DNA of 64,000 nucleotides, taken from Icerya purchasi. Its lineage: Eukaryota > Arthropoda > Insecta > Hemiptera > Monophlebidae. Where the stretch lies: assembly GCA_039619475.1 (NCBI GenBank), contig CM077115.1, positions 40,372,444 through 40,436,443 on the forward strand, in the 5' to 3' direction. Both the position numbers and the translations under genes were made by a program. Shown here one piece after another: positions 43,420-55,202 of the stretch (position 1 is its first letter; each line of letters opens with the position of its first letter). The notes under the pieces were generated by a model. It was not told the origin of the DNA and did no database searches. It was given only the letters and a program-made list of their open reading frames with translations.

Positions 43420-43700
43420 TGTTGTATCTGTATGATGCTAATTAGCGCGAATCCGAAAGAAAGATGCAGAAGAATAAACGATATTTATTACATTTCACAC
43501 TAGTTCGTAATTGAACCAATTCACAATATAAATTCAATAATCTAAAAAATACACGGAAGTAAACACATAATATTAAAAACCATTCCCATCCTATATTTTG
43601 TTGTCTTGTCGCATTTTCCTAAAAAAAGCGAAAACAAAAGAAAAGCCCACACCACACTAACACACTTGATTTACTCAATATAAAATATAAAAATATAACA
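43420..43700 (-). repeat. 5' LTR of the gypsy element
   Basis: 281 bp, TG...CA, one mismatch to the 3' LTR. It would contain the element's promoter and polyadenylation signal; TATA-like sequences occur near its start on the element strand. Confidence 0.93.
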
Positions 43701-43705
43701 CATTC
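43701..43705. repeat. gypsy target-site duplication, right (CATTC)
   Basis: Matches 38875-38879. Confidence 0.9.
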
Positions 43706-45723
43706 ATTTTTTTCCTTATTAAAGTTCTTTGAAATGTGTTAAAATAATAATTTGTATGTCTCCAAATTAAACATCAACAACTTCAGTTTCTAAATTTGAA
43801 GAGCGAATCATTTTCACACTTTACCGCTATTTTCACACTTTACCGCTAAATTTCAATTATGATCATTTGCGTTATTTATTTAAATTAAGGCTTTCTAAAC
43901 TTTTCACTGCATAAAGCACACTGATTATTTTATCACATGCGAATGAGTTGTAACAAAACATAAATTAAACTTTGTGATGCTTTGTTTTTCTTAAAATGAA
44001 TGTTTTGTTAAAACTTATAAAAACAATAACATAGAAACTTTAAGAAGCACAATTATTACTATTAATTAAATATCGCCATAATGGAAAATTTTTAGTTTAT
44101 CATACTGTAGCCACTACAGTAACAAATTTTGTTAATGTTCGAAATAATTATTATTGGTATAACAACGTACACATGAACTTGAAATATTTTTATAATTGTT
44201 AACTGAGTTTAATTGTATGTTTTACTGGTTGTAAATAATTCATCGCATCATTTTAAACAATTTCTTATTGTTGTTAAAAATGTTTTGATTCATTTCATAC
44301 AAAAAACATTTAAAATATGCGATCCTTACTATCGCATTAAAAATTTTTCGATTATTTTAATTAAGCAATTAAACCAAATTTACAGTCTATTTAATGTTTA
44401 TTCTAAACATTCCTGTTTTACGAGATATGTAGCACCTAGTTTATAACATATTAGAACCCGAAAGCACTGTAAATAGAATTTAAATAATAGAACGGTCTTC
44501 CCCTTGCCCGTTACATTAGTGCATATGAAATTGAAATCGATGTTACAATTTCGGTTTTCATTTATTGTGTTTTTCGTTGTTTTTTTTTCCTTATTATAAT
44601 GTATTATTCGTACATAAAGACATTTTTTCTTAAAATCATCCTACAAAATTCGAAATCTGTAATATTTTATTTTAATGTTGGAGCAAAATTTTTGCTTTCT
44701 GTAGCTTTTTTGTTCTTAAAATTGCTTACGATCCAATTTAATAAAGTATAGGCCTGCTGCCGCTACTGCTGCTACTGCTAATAGTTCTGCTCAAAATATC
44801 GTCTTCGTTCGTTGTATTTTTTATCTACATTTATTGTCGCCTTTTTTGACGTAAGAGAAATCCAATGGTAGATTTTTAATTAATCGACACGCATAATTAA
44901 CACTTACTTAAATTTTTTCAACATTACTGGTCCTGATACTAAGGCGATATTTATGTTTCTTTTCAAAAACGTGCGCACTATATTTATATTGTCTCATATT
45001 CAGAAAATTTTAAGTTTATAACATTTTAGTTGCTAAATTTTAAACAGTCTGGAAGTTAATTTCCACTTTATTTCAGTACATATAGAGTTTGGCGAGAATA
45101 ACTTTCTGATGTTTCATACCGCTCGTAATAACGCACACTAATGGAGGATAACGTCTGTTTTCATGTCATTATGCGACAAATAACCATGGCGTAGACCCGT
45201 GAGCATTGGGCGTTCGTTATTGAAGCATAGTTTAAAAATGTTGATTTTATTATCGCCACATCAAAAAGTTATTTTGTCCTTTATTTTTTAAGAGTAGTCA
45301 GCGTAATAGAATTACAGAAAAATATAGCATTGAAATTGATGACCGGATCAACTTCGAAAATAGGTTGCTTGATAGCTCTCATAGCATCAAAACAACTGAA
45401 AATATTCAAGCAGTGAGTTAAGCTTTTGTCTCACGTTATTTAGCTGTAAAACGTGCCCTTGTTTTAGAATTATTAGATTACGAGATAAATCTTACGCAGT
45501 GATCTCAGATTTCATCCTTAGTGGATAAACCTTGCATTCTGTCAGGCTGTTCATGAAAGGGTACTCTAATGCACAATATTACGAATAATCACTGTGTGTG
45601 GTGTGCTATGACAAATTTTGAATTGGTATGAATTTTTTTTGGAGAAGAAGATCAACCTGCCGCGGTAACTCTATAATACGAAATTTTTTACAAGCGGAAC
45701 TGAATAACGGAAATAAAACTACG
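43706..45723. other. intron sequence, nothing recognised
   Basis: AT-rich with no coding similarity or repeat family. A short GCTGCTGCCGCTACTGCTGC-like triplet stretch is at 44755-44781. Confidence 0.4.
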
Positions 45724-46780
45724 GGGTTCTAACGAAGTGGTGTCTTGGCACATCTTCCACCCCCGTGGGGGGTATCGTGATCATGTAGCAAACCGATTGT
45801 TGCACGCGATACCTCTCGATCTATTGCTCATTGTACACATTAGTGTATAATCCAGTTTGTTTTTTGTCATATCTGTCCAGCGCTGTGGAGGCCGGCCTTT
45901 TGGTTTTTTCCCTCAGACCTTCGCTGGCATCACCAGTAAGATCTAATTTCCACTCACTGCGAATAACATGGCCGAAATATTTCATTACGCGAAGAACAAC
46001 CATATCAGCCAACCGTTTTGTGTATGCACTCCCGGGGATTCACTTGTTCGTTTTGAGGTCCACAGTATGCGAAGTAATCTTCTCCAACACCACATTTCAA
46101 AACTGTTAAGTCGGACCATGCTGGCTTTGTTTAAAGTCCATGATTTTCGGGATAATACTACCGAAAATACGAGTGTCCTTATGAGTTTTATTTTCATATT
46201 TTTATTAATAGATCCGTCCTTCCATATCTTAGTTTCATCGTAGCGCAGCGACCAATTTGAATACGGCGCTTTGTTTCTTGTTCAGAACCTCCTTTATTAC
46301 TAATTAATGATGCTAAGTGTATAAAATTACCAACAACGTCGTATACTGCAAAAACATTATCATCGAATTCCTCTGTGTATAATCATGATTTTCATTTTAG
46401 CCTTATTTATTTCGAGCCCATATTTGTGATTGATAGTTTCAATATTTTCTATTTTCATTCAAATCAGTCGCAGTAAGTGCTGCATCATCAGCAAATCGTA
46501 AATTAGAGATCTTTCGTCCACCCAAGAACACTCTTCCGTTCCATCCATCTAGTAATGCTCTCATAATATGTTCTCCGTAGAGATTAAACAAAATGGGCAC
46601 CAGGACGCATCCCTATCTCACACCTTTCTTTTTGTGTAAAATTCATCGGATTGTATTCTTTGATCTATTCGAACGATATTACTATTATGTTCGTACAGGT
46701 TCTTAATCAATGAGACGATATGTTCCGGAACACCCATATTAATCAACGCTAGCCATAATTCCTATTCAGCTAGACAAAAA
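45724..46780 (-). pseudogene. RTE-type LINE reverse transcriptase, 3' half, decayed
   Basis: On the minus strand and across frame changes: GVPEHIVSLIKNLYEHNSNI (about 46675-46735), a KGVRQGCVLSP-like motif, RKISNLRFADDAAL (catalytic ADD, about 46480-46520), TLVFSVVLSRKSWTLNKASM then EMWCWRRLLRILWTSKRTSE (46045-46175), and VMKYFGHVIRSE then KPKGRPPQRW-like (45890-45990). The 3' end carries a short UTR with CACCCCCGTGGGGGGTATCG. This order is that of endonuclease-reverse transcriptase LINEs of the RTE/BovB-like group. Several stops; not functional. It lies inside the CCP gene intron in antisense. Confidence 0.78.
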
Positions 46781-47029
46781 CCGTAAGCTTCTACGTGAAA
46801 TGATTACAGGACATTTCATTTTACAGCAAGGTGGTATTTTGTGACCTGTACGATCACCTAACCTTGGATGTTGCGACTTTTCTTCCTTTCCTATTCATTC
46901 CCGCGACTTTTCACTCTCGTATACGTTCTCTTATAATCTTTTCTATCTTCATTCTACACACATTGATTTGCTTTGAGTCTCTGGCCATGCCGGTATAGAG
47001 GATAACCAAATAACCAATTCTTTAACTCG
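46781..47029. other. unassigned stretch between LINE fragments
   Basis: Pyrimidine-rich, possibly an older LINE piece, but no motif is readable. Confidence 0.3.
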
Positions 47030-47445
47030 CTCCGTTGCATCTTTTCATCTGTTTTTTTTTTTACTAAAATCCGTTATTCTCATGTAAAGAAGTCCATGGC
47101 AGACTTTGATCGGATACTCCATCATTTTCCAGCACTTTCTCCTATCTGTCCATTCAACCTAGTCTTCCATCTTATCGATAGTTATATGAGTTTCCATTGC
47201 TCCGCCGCTTTTCTGTCACTTCCATTATTCGCTTGCGATTCAGTCATTCATTGTTGTCTTCCTTTTGTTTTCCTCTTAACATCTTCACCAAACTGTTCTC
47301 TTCATTCAAGTGATGAAGCCTCCTGTAATTTTTCGTTAACGTCTGCGATATCCGATTGTTATTCCCATTTTAAAGAACAGATATTTCAGCCAGGCTCTGT
47401 GTATCCGAATGCAACCTTAGTCCTCTTTTAAAAAAAAAATTAAAA
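47030..47445 (+). pseudogene. LINE-A C-terminal fragment with A-rich end
   Basis: FACDSVIHCCLPFVFLLTSS then PNCSLHSSDEASC (about 47229-47325) matches the LINE-A tail (compare TSPNCQLHPNHEAALDPNHV at 59208-59481). It ends in an A-run at 47431-47440. Confidence 0.5.
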
Positions 47446-49084
47446 AACGAACTAAACTATGTAAAATAAAGAATTTGTATGAAACAAAAAATTACTGACT
47501 TCGCTTAGTAATATTCTAATACATAAATGCCCGGTAGTAGTAACAATCGCGTTTTTAATATGTCATAAACAAACGAAAAAAATAAAATAAAATAATAATA
47601 ATAATAATAATAAAACATCGATTATATTTCAAAATAACTATTAAACATATATAAATTTTATACGATGCAATTTTTTTACAAAAAAACCTTTTATTACATT
47701 CCATATTTTTAAATTAGTAGCGATAGGATGTTTTTTTCTCGACATCAAGAGCCATTTTGTCACTTTTAATGTTCTAACGAGGTATACTATTTTGTATAAG
47801 ATCTCACATTATTGAACGCTGCGGATATAATTTTTTATAATCTGTAATTAAAAATAATTTTTTACCACTTACGAAACAGGAACAGGTATTGTTACACAAA
47901 GTCCTAATGCGGGTTGACAAATGGGGAAAACACTGATTCTTATTCGAAAACTTATTTTCAATCACCAAAAATGCAGTTGCATTATTAATGCAGATAAAAT
48001 ATTTTCCATTTTCTCGTACACTACTGAAGATTTTGTACTATTCCAGATTTTTACAATATATTAATTTTCTATATATAAATTCGTTTTAAGATTCAGAGAT
48101 GAATAATGTCCTTTCAATAACAGAAATCAAATCTATATATACGTTCGTCAAACTCACAACCAAACTGTCTCTCTTCTAGTTATTTAGAATATACTCGTGC
48201 ATAAATTCGATTTGCACTTACGATGTAATCAACAGCGTGAATAATGTATTATTATTAACGACTATAGTACACGTTCGATAATTTAGGTACATAAATGTTT
48301 AATGTTTTTACTTTTACTCTCCAGTACAATACACCTCTTTGCATCCCTCTATTGCGCTGCTACATATGTATGTTGTTGTAATTTTGGAAAATTTTACCAT
48401 TCAAGAACTTAAGTTGTCACAAGTTTTTTCTTTTCAGTTTTCACACATTTTTGTCGCTTTGCGGAAAAATTTATGTTTTAAGTAACTGTAGCGATTCTCC
48501 CTGAGTCTAACTAAAAAAAATCGTGGTTTTAAAATTTAAATTATACACGTTTTAGAGAAAAGAAAAACATAGAACGTTAAATTTTTCTATCGTTCTCATG
48601 GATTTCAGCTAAAAATATGATTGAGACTAATTTTTTGATTTTAAACTGATTATACTGGAAGACCATCAACCGTAAAATGCCACCAGTCCATATGGCTAGA
48701 GAAATCAATCTTTACGATTAATAATTTTTTTAATGGCCATCTTGTCGAGGTGGACATTTGGAAAATAACACAGATACAAATAGCTCATATTCAAAGTGCT
48801 GTACATCTAGTCAAGATTAACGGAAAGGAGAACAAAAAATCAAGTTATCATTAAAAGGACTCAAGAGATTACATGTTATAATTTAATAACGTAAGCGTAA
48901 TTGGGAAATTTTTTAGAATGGTCCGAATTAATTACTTCAGAGACTTTCGTAAGTAGAAAATAAAGGTGAGTTGTGTAAGGTTTAAACAAATTAAGCTTTT
49001 CTGAAAATATTTCCAAAAAATATGTATGTATATTTTAAATTGATAACAATAATCGACAAAAATTATGTTAGTTGATGATCCTTT
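47446..49084. other. intron sequence with (AAT)n
   Basis: (AAT)n at 47591-47612; no coding similarity. Confidence 0.4.
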
Positions 49085-51150
49085 TTTTTTTTCTAGGGCA
49101 CGTTAAGAAAATTAAAAAAAATAAATAAATAAATAAAACTGGCGAATATTAAAACATAAAGGAAACAACAATAAGTGGAACGATGAACAGGAGAAAAAAA
49201 GGCAAAATGCTAAAATCACAGTGAAGAGAAGAAAGTGTAAATAAATGTGATTGCAAAAAATAAAACAGTCGGAAGAAAAAGGATGAATATTGGATGATGA
49301 TATAATCAGCATTACGGGATTAGCACATGGATTTTATTTTTAAAAAAGGGAGTGGGAAGAAGTAGCAAATTGATCTAAAGAATCCGACTGATTTACTACT
49401 AATACACGAATAGCTAGAATCCGTAATAAATCAAAGTGAGCAAAGGAAAAGAACAATTTGAAGAGTGTTATGAAGTCAGAAATAATAAGGGATAAGAAAG
49501 ATGATCACAGGAAATGAAAATAGCAGTTGCCGTCTGAGATGGTCATTAATTAATGCACAAAGATTTAAAAAAAAAAAAAGGAGAGGGCGATTATGAAAAA
49601 AGTTAAAATCTAAAAGTATAAAAGAAGCTGTAACACCAACAGGTCGAATCATTAAGGAGCATTAAGAAGATAATAAAAAATTATCAGTACCGTAAAATTT
49701 TTGTTTAATTACAGCTTGGAAATGGAGTTAAGGACAGCATAAATACTTTAGGGGGATAGCAATGGTCAGCAAAGTTAATATAAAGAAAGAGGAAATTGAT
49801 AAAGGATATCATGTAATGTTAAATGTATTAACGCGAAAAGAAATAAAAGGTTAAACAGTAATATCTCCTAGTGATGTAAAATGTCAGTTCTTGAAAATGG
49901 CAAAATAGCGCAGAGACGATATAGCTAGATAGGATCTGCGTATATATTCACTGGAATGATGTATCGGATTTAACAGAAATGACTAAAAATAGGAGGATTC
50001 ACCAACATGAGTCAGTGTCATAAACAAAGGAATGGAAGAGGCATGATTTAGTTTTCGAATGAAGTAAAAATGTAACTGTCGGTGTGGTAGAATTTTCAGT
50101 AAATCAACAAAGGTATTCGATATGTTTAGAAAACAATAAGCAGTAAATTAGAGATAGCAGATACAACTGCCGCGAGAAAAAGGTGTGTTGTTTAAGGAGA
50201 AATTAACTAAAACAGGATGATGGATGTAAAAACAATAGAAAAATGTTCTGGAGCGATAAGAGTAAGATGAATTAACGTTGCGACGCAGGGAGAGATAAGT
50301 TATTACCTCGCTGGCCACTCAACATGGTGAGTAGAAGCAATAAAACAGAGTGTCATCAGAGTAAAGAATGAAGAGGAATATTTCAGAGGAACAGGTAAAT
50401 ATTGAAAAGAGCAGGACACTGTAAGGAAGGTCGCAAAATACCTTGAAGCGCAGAGGAAAGGGAAATGTGTAGAAAGAATGACTCACCGTGAGCATAATAA
50501 CGGCCGAAATAAATTGAACTGAGATGTTAATTCCGGTTGTCATTTTATCTTTTAGAATTGGCAGAAGAACATTAATAAAAGTACAAGGTAATATTTCCAT
50601 TTGAAATATTACATATAATTACGTTAGAAACGAAAAATTTCAAAAAGTCTTTAAATGTATATACTTACAGCTTATTTTTGAACAAGAAAATTTTCAGTGG
50701 TAAGATTCGAATAAACACGATTTTACTGATGGTACAACTATAATGCAGTGTTCTACTCATCGTGTTCTATCGAAGATAAGATGGTTGTGATAAAATAGAA
50801 AAAATGTAATCGGTATATGTAAGTAAATGTTACAAATACCGATATTAAAAAAAAGGCGGAAATACACACTCAAATGGAAGAAAAATTATGAGAGGGTATA
50901 GTAGAGCTGGACAAAAAAAGAAAGAAGCCGCAGCCTCAAATTTAAGGATGTTAAAAGTCCCAAACTACGAGTAGAATGAATATTATTTGACAGCGGGTAA
51001 GACAGAGAAACAGCAGAGGAAGAAGAAAAAGCGATGTTGTTCGAGAGGTTTCCACGATGGAAATGTTTTTAATTAAGCAGTAGGTGAGGACGTGGGGACT
51101 CGCGACATGGAGTGCTTTTCCATCATTACTGACATAGGACATTTACCCAA
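49085..51150 (-). pseudogene. LINE-A copy, RT to 3' end, heavily decayed
   Basis: The minus strand shows FINVLLPILKDKM (RT, about 50540-50580) and EIFLFILYSDDTL (motif C variant SDD, about 50345-50385). The stretch ATACGCAGATCCTATCTAGC (about 49929-49948) aligns with ATACGCAGATCTTATTTCGG of the 6850 copy. The left end at 49085-49130 has an (AAAT)-type tail in the minus-strand 3' position. RNase H is too decayed to read. The plus strand is strikingly purine-rich for 2 kb. Confidence 0.55.
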
Positions 51151-51189
51151 AGTAAAGGACAGCAGAATGATGAAACGCAGGAACTTGTA

Positions 51190-52140
51190 GGTTATATCAG
51201 GAAGCAATTAGAAATAGAAGAAATAAAGGTAGAACAGAAGGAGATGAAAGAGCAAGAATGTAGAGGGCACAGTAAGGAGTCGGGAGACCAAGGCCAAGCA
51301 AATTGGAATAAAGGACTGCGCGTTCCGAGGAAATACAAGAACATTCGAATGGAACGTGATTTGCATCACAGGTCAAATTTAAGATAAGAGGATGAAAGGG
51401 ATGACACAAGGAAGACTGAACAATATCAAAACAAAAAAAAAAAAAAGAGGCAGGAAGCAGATTTTAAAGCGAACGCGAATTATGGAAGAAATAACAGAAC
51501 GGCTGATGCAGGGAAAATTATTAAACCAGAAATAAAGGTCTGGAGAGGGTTGTAGGGCAAGGTTAATTAGGATTGGAGAAAAGAGACGGATAAAGATCAG
51601 TAGTCATGGTGAAAACGACAAGAGAGAGGGCAAAGACTTTGAGAGATGAATCTGTCTATGAAACGACCATTCAGCTAGATATGCCAAAAAATCAGCAAGA
51701 TCATTACCATCGAGCAAGTCAATTAGGATAGAACGGGATGTTAATAAATTATAAATTAAGGGACGAATATAAAGAATAATAAGATCTGACGAGAGTTTAG
51801 GGAAGCTTTTCAAGTAAAAGCATAGAAGGAATTTCGATAAGTTGGCCTACTTTGGATGTTGAGGGTATAAAAAGGATAGCACATAAAATAGCCATAGATT
51901 CGGCTAAAAAGATAGAAGAAAAGGAAGAGAGTTGAAACGACTCAGAATAGTTGGGATCAGGAAGGATAAAAGCAGCTCCGATACCTAAAACAAATTTTGA
52001 GCCATCCGTAAAAATCGTGCTATGAGCTGGAAATTAATGTTTGGTTAAATTCGTTATGTATTACAGGAAGTGGACTGACGGATTAAATGGGTCGGTAAAG
52101 GCATACTGAGAGTAGTAAGAAATTCAATTTTCGGCCTCCT
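51190..52140 (-). pseudogene. LINE-A copy, RNase H and zinc tail
   Basis: The minus strand reads IFTDGSKFVLGIGAAFILPD then PNYSESFQLSSFSSIFLAES (RNase H start, about 51890-52012), LIILYIRPLIYNLLTSRSIL and ...GNDLADFLAYLAEWSF (RNase H end, 51640-51790), then LTCDANHVPFECSCISSERA and GLGLPTPYCALYI (C-terminal tail, 51250-51380). Frameshifts are present. It ends where the next LINE-A copy (49085-51150) begins, in the same orientation. Confidence 0.7.
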
Positions 52141-52612
52141 CCCAGTCTCTATAATTTCTCTCTCCTCATTTTCTTTATTGTTTTTTTCCTTCACTTTTCT
52201 ATATTTATAATTTTTCCTTTTCTAGCATGTTCCTTTATATAATTTTTGTTATTGCATATTATAACTTTTTTCTCTTATCGGGAACCTGTTAAATGGGCTT
52301 ACTGATATTTTTAAGCATATTTGTTGAGGATATAATGAATATTTTTTTACTCTGAATTCCGATCCAATTTAAAAGAGTAGAACACATTAAAGATTATTTA
52401 CTGCCATTACTTATCTTTACCGGTAATTGCAGCAAATAATCTTTAATGTTTTCTAACATTTTTGGCGTTAAAGAAAAAAATAATAATCTACAGAACTGAA
52501 AAAAAGTTATTTAATAAAGAATCTTTTAACATCCTGTTTGTTAATTATATGCAATACAGTAAGTTATAACAACTATCAAGATATAACAAATTTAAGAATA
52601 AAATGATTGCTT
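52141..52612. other. intron sequence, nothing recognised
   Basis: Pyrimidine-rich at first (52140-52200), then AT-rich; no motif. Confidence 0.35.
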
Positions 52613-52655
52613 ACTTAGAAACGTTTTCGAGTACAACAACCCATCATGAGCTAAA
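52613..52655 (-). repeat. decayed copy of the hammerhead-like Penelope 3' sequence
   Basis: TTAGAAACGTTTTCGAG...CCCATCATGAGCTAA parallels 14622-14658. On the minus strand the core reads CTCATGA instead of CTGATGA (52644-52650), and stem II can no longer pair, so it would be inactive. Confidence 0.55.
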
Positions 52656-52948
52656 AACACAACATTCTCCTAGCGTAATTTTCACGCGTTATTATCACTA
52701 TTATGCATTTAAGAGGTTCCGAAATGTAGCTTAATAAAAGAAGATTACGCTAATAATCTGTTTATCTTTATGAAGACTAACTTCTTATCACGAAATCGAA
52801 ACTTTATTGCTAAGGCGTACGGAAAAGTTAAGAACGCTTTGCTAACATCATAAATATTATACCGATTTATTTGTTTGTCTGTTTTTTGTTTCTCTTTTAC
52901 ACTTTTACTAACTGGAACTGAAAGGTAACTTTAATGAAATTCTTGCAG

Positions 52949-53176
52949 CTCCGTGTGTTGTTCCAAAAGTGCAACTAGGAAAATTAATCGCTATCGTGAA
53001 TGAAACCGATCCAAATAATGGAAGCGCGATTGTCGCGACACAGGTAGAATTATCGATAGTGAAACACGGGACTCAAGTAGTTGTCAAATGCGATGGCATG
53101 TATGAACCGTCGAATACCACATCTCCGGTAGTCTGCAACAACGGAACCTGGTCACACATTCCACTCTGTCAGCCTG
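52949..53176 (+). CDS. CCP/sushi-domain exon 4 (extended module)
   Basis: 228 bp, phase 1-1, acceptor TTCTTGCAG and donor GTTAGT. The four canonical cysteines are APCVVPKV (C1), VVVKCDGMY (C2), PVVCNNGTW (C3 and Trp) and IPLC (C4). The C1-C2 segment is about 47 residues, longer than the usual 25-30, with an inserted NETDPNNGSAIVATQ stretch. Four potential N-glycosylation sequons (NET, NGS, NTT, NGT) indicate a secreted or surface location. It joins to exon 3 with a GCT codon (linker L-A-P). Read-through of the donor meets TAG, which is why the open frame stops at 53181; the gene continues to the right of 53176 outside recognised sequence. The extended module resembles those of Hikaru genki-type neuronal CCP proteins only in general form. 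Confidence 0.82.
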
Positions 53177-53289
53177 GTTAGTATACCATCATTTTCGTGC
53201 ATGCTGAACAGCCGAAAATCGTAATTTTTTCAGCAATAACAAAGAATTTTTAATTCAAATTACTACTGTTCTTCTTTCCTTAAATGACC

Positions 53290-53790
53290 CATTCCAGATC
53301 ACGGCTCGACTCCTATTCTTCTTTATTTTCTAATTCCAATTCCTTTTACTGCTAAACCACATCTCTTCTCGTCCATGGTTTTCTAGATATTTGCTTTCTC
53401 TTAAACGCAATCTCGGCTATTTGTCGCCTTCGTTTTTAATCTTAGTCTCCTTCATACATCTGTTTCTCGGTCGTCATCTGTTTCTACTCCATTTTGTTAT
53501 TTTCAACTCTCTTCTAATTACTTTCCTTGCGACCCTGATATGTTTCACTTAAATGTTCTGTCTCCTTTTTGCTAAACAAGCTCGCCATTCTACTCTGCTC
53601 TACTGATATTCCGTATATTTCTACACTACATAGTGTTTCTTATATTCTCTTATTTCCTTTTGCTACCGTTATTCCTGCCCTCGAATTATTTTTATCCTCC
53701 ATAAACGTTTAAGAATACGACTTTATCCTTCTTCCCATTTCTTAAGCTAATGTCTTACGGATGAATCCACTATAAAAAAATAAAAAAACT
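53290..53790 (+). pseudogene. LINE-A 3' fragment
   Basis: CGCAATCTCGGCTATTTGTC then GCCTTCG matches the start of the RLRFNHSLLPA region also seen at 35300 and 58150. Translation gives ISAICRLRF, then decays to CDPDMFHLN (cf. CDPNHILFE). It ends at an A-rich tail near 53773-53788. Confidence 0.5.
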
Positions 53791-54170
53791 TTTTCCTCGG
53801 AATGTATTAACATTCTATTATCATCCTTCGATATTTTGCCATTTATATTTAAAAGTGCAATGTATTGGGACAATTAACTATAAAATTAAATTAAGAAAAG
53901 AAAAATCATCGTCGGAATCCGCAAAGTTCTACTAACTGGACGAAATGCTTAACGGTGAGATATGATTAGCGACGCTTTCGTCAGAATGAACAGGAAACGG
54001 AAAACCAACCAACGTGTACGTAACCCAAATATACCAACTCTTCAGAGGGATGTTCCTCCTCCGTACGTGTGTGTGTGCTTTACAGTTCTCACTGATTAAA
54101 ACTTCCTCAGTTGTTCATTAGCTCCCAATATATGATAAGTTTCCGAACAGAATGGTTTTGATTTTTTTTA

Positions 54171-54204
<34 letters not shown>

Positions 54205-54460
54205 GTATACTTTTTTTTTAACTTAACATCCAGAACATTAACATTTTGTACATTTGTAAAACCTGTATTAATCAGTTTTTATATTATTCTATATTTGTAC
54301 CGCTGATTATTGCAGTTGGATATTATAGAAGCTCAAATATGAACTGATTTTTAGTTACGTTTCTCCAAATCCCTTTCCTTATTCCTCGCTATACTTTTAC
54401 CTGCAGAACGTTTTCCAAATCATCATTAGCTTCTATTATTCCTTCAGTTTGTTGTTTTTA
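53791..54460. other. non-coding stretch with (AT)n
   Basis: (AT)n at 54170-54210; otherwise nothing recognised. Confidence 0.4.
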
Positions 54461-54504
54461 ATCATTGTTATACATACACATATATGTGTATGTATAACAA
54501 TGAT
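54461..54504. repeat. perfect 44-bp palindrome
   Basis: Starts ATCATTGTTATACATACACA and reads identically on both strands over 44 bp with no spacer (centre between 54482 and 54483). It can form a 22-bp cruciform arm. Confidence 0.95.
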
Positions 54505-54592
54505 ACTAAAAAATGTCCCAATTTTATGTAACGTCGGTTATATTTTAATTTTTACCGACTTGATATATATTGATTACAGCATAATTCTCTAA

Positions 54593-54877
54593 CAAAAATA
54601 AAAAAGAAGTAAAGTCTAATAAAAATATACTATCTTTATCTTTCTAGTGATTTACAATTCAAATTCTAAACTACCGTTTTAACTACAATTTTATAATTTT
54701 TTTATTTTTCACCACTGCCTATATGTATTTTTAAAACATTTTAAAATTTCTATAAAGGTCGCTATTTGATTTTTTTATGAAACAAGGTGTATTTCTCAAA
54801 TCGACTGCCTGCCGCAGAAGATTTTACGTAATTATATAATCCCCCCTCCCCCAAATGTCCTTCTGGATCCGCACCTG
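54593..54877 (-). mobile_element. hAT-like MITE, partial copy
   Basis: The reverse complement begins CAGGTGCGGATCCAGAAGG with a G-run, then matches 24775-25051 closely (for example AATTTGAATTGTAAATCACT then AGAAAGATAAAGATAGTA). The homology ends at 54593, so the other end is missing. Confidence 0.6.
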
Positions 54878-55164
54878 ATATGTATAAATATGTATATTAA
54901 TTACAATGTAATTCTTAGGCCGGCCCATGTTAGATTTTGTAACGAATAATGTCACAATTTTATAATAACGAAAAAATGTTTTAATTTTATGTAATGAAAA
55001 TTAAATGTTAGGATAGGATTTTTGTGATTATGTTCATTTGGACCCATTTAGAATTACGTTGTAAATTTTGATCATTTTATAGAAAGTATAGAAGAGAAAG
55101 AGACAGAAATGTAAGCAGGAGAGGTCAAGGGGCAAAGCCCCTTACGAGGCCAAAATGGCCGAGT

Positions 55165-55202
<38 letters not shown>

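Larger units (their letters stand above)
38880..43700 (-). mobile_element. complete Ty3/gypsy LTR retrotransposon (4.8 kb)
   Basis: Two 281-bp LTRs, 5-bp duplications (CATTC), PBS, gag, pol and a purine-rich tract are all present in minus orientation. The LTRs differ at one position (38930 versus 43470), so insertion is recent. Pol order protease-RT-RNase H-integrase places it in Ty3/gypsy (Metaviridae). There is no env. Gag and pol share one frame separated by a single UAA. The element is antisense within the 22.5-kb intron of the CCP gene. Both ORFs are otherwise uninterrupted, so the copy may be competent if the stop is read through. Confidence 0.95.

Noticed and set aside
47591..47612. 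CRISPR-like or other array
   Set aside because: Simple (AAT)n microsatellite; no array structure anywhere in the window.
49085..52140. Purine-rich 3-kb block as a structural or regulatory region
   Set aside because: It is explained by pyrimidine-rich LINE-A coding sequence on the opposite strand.
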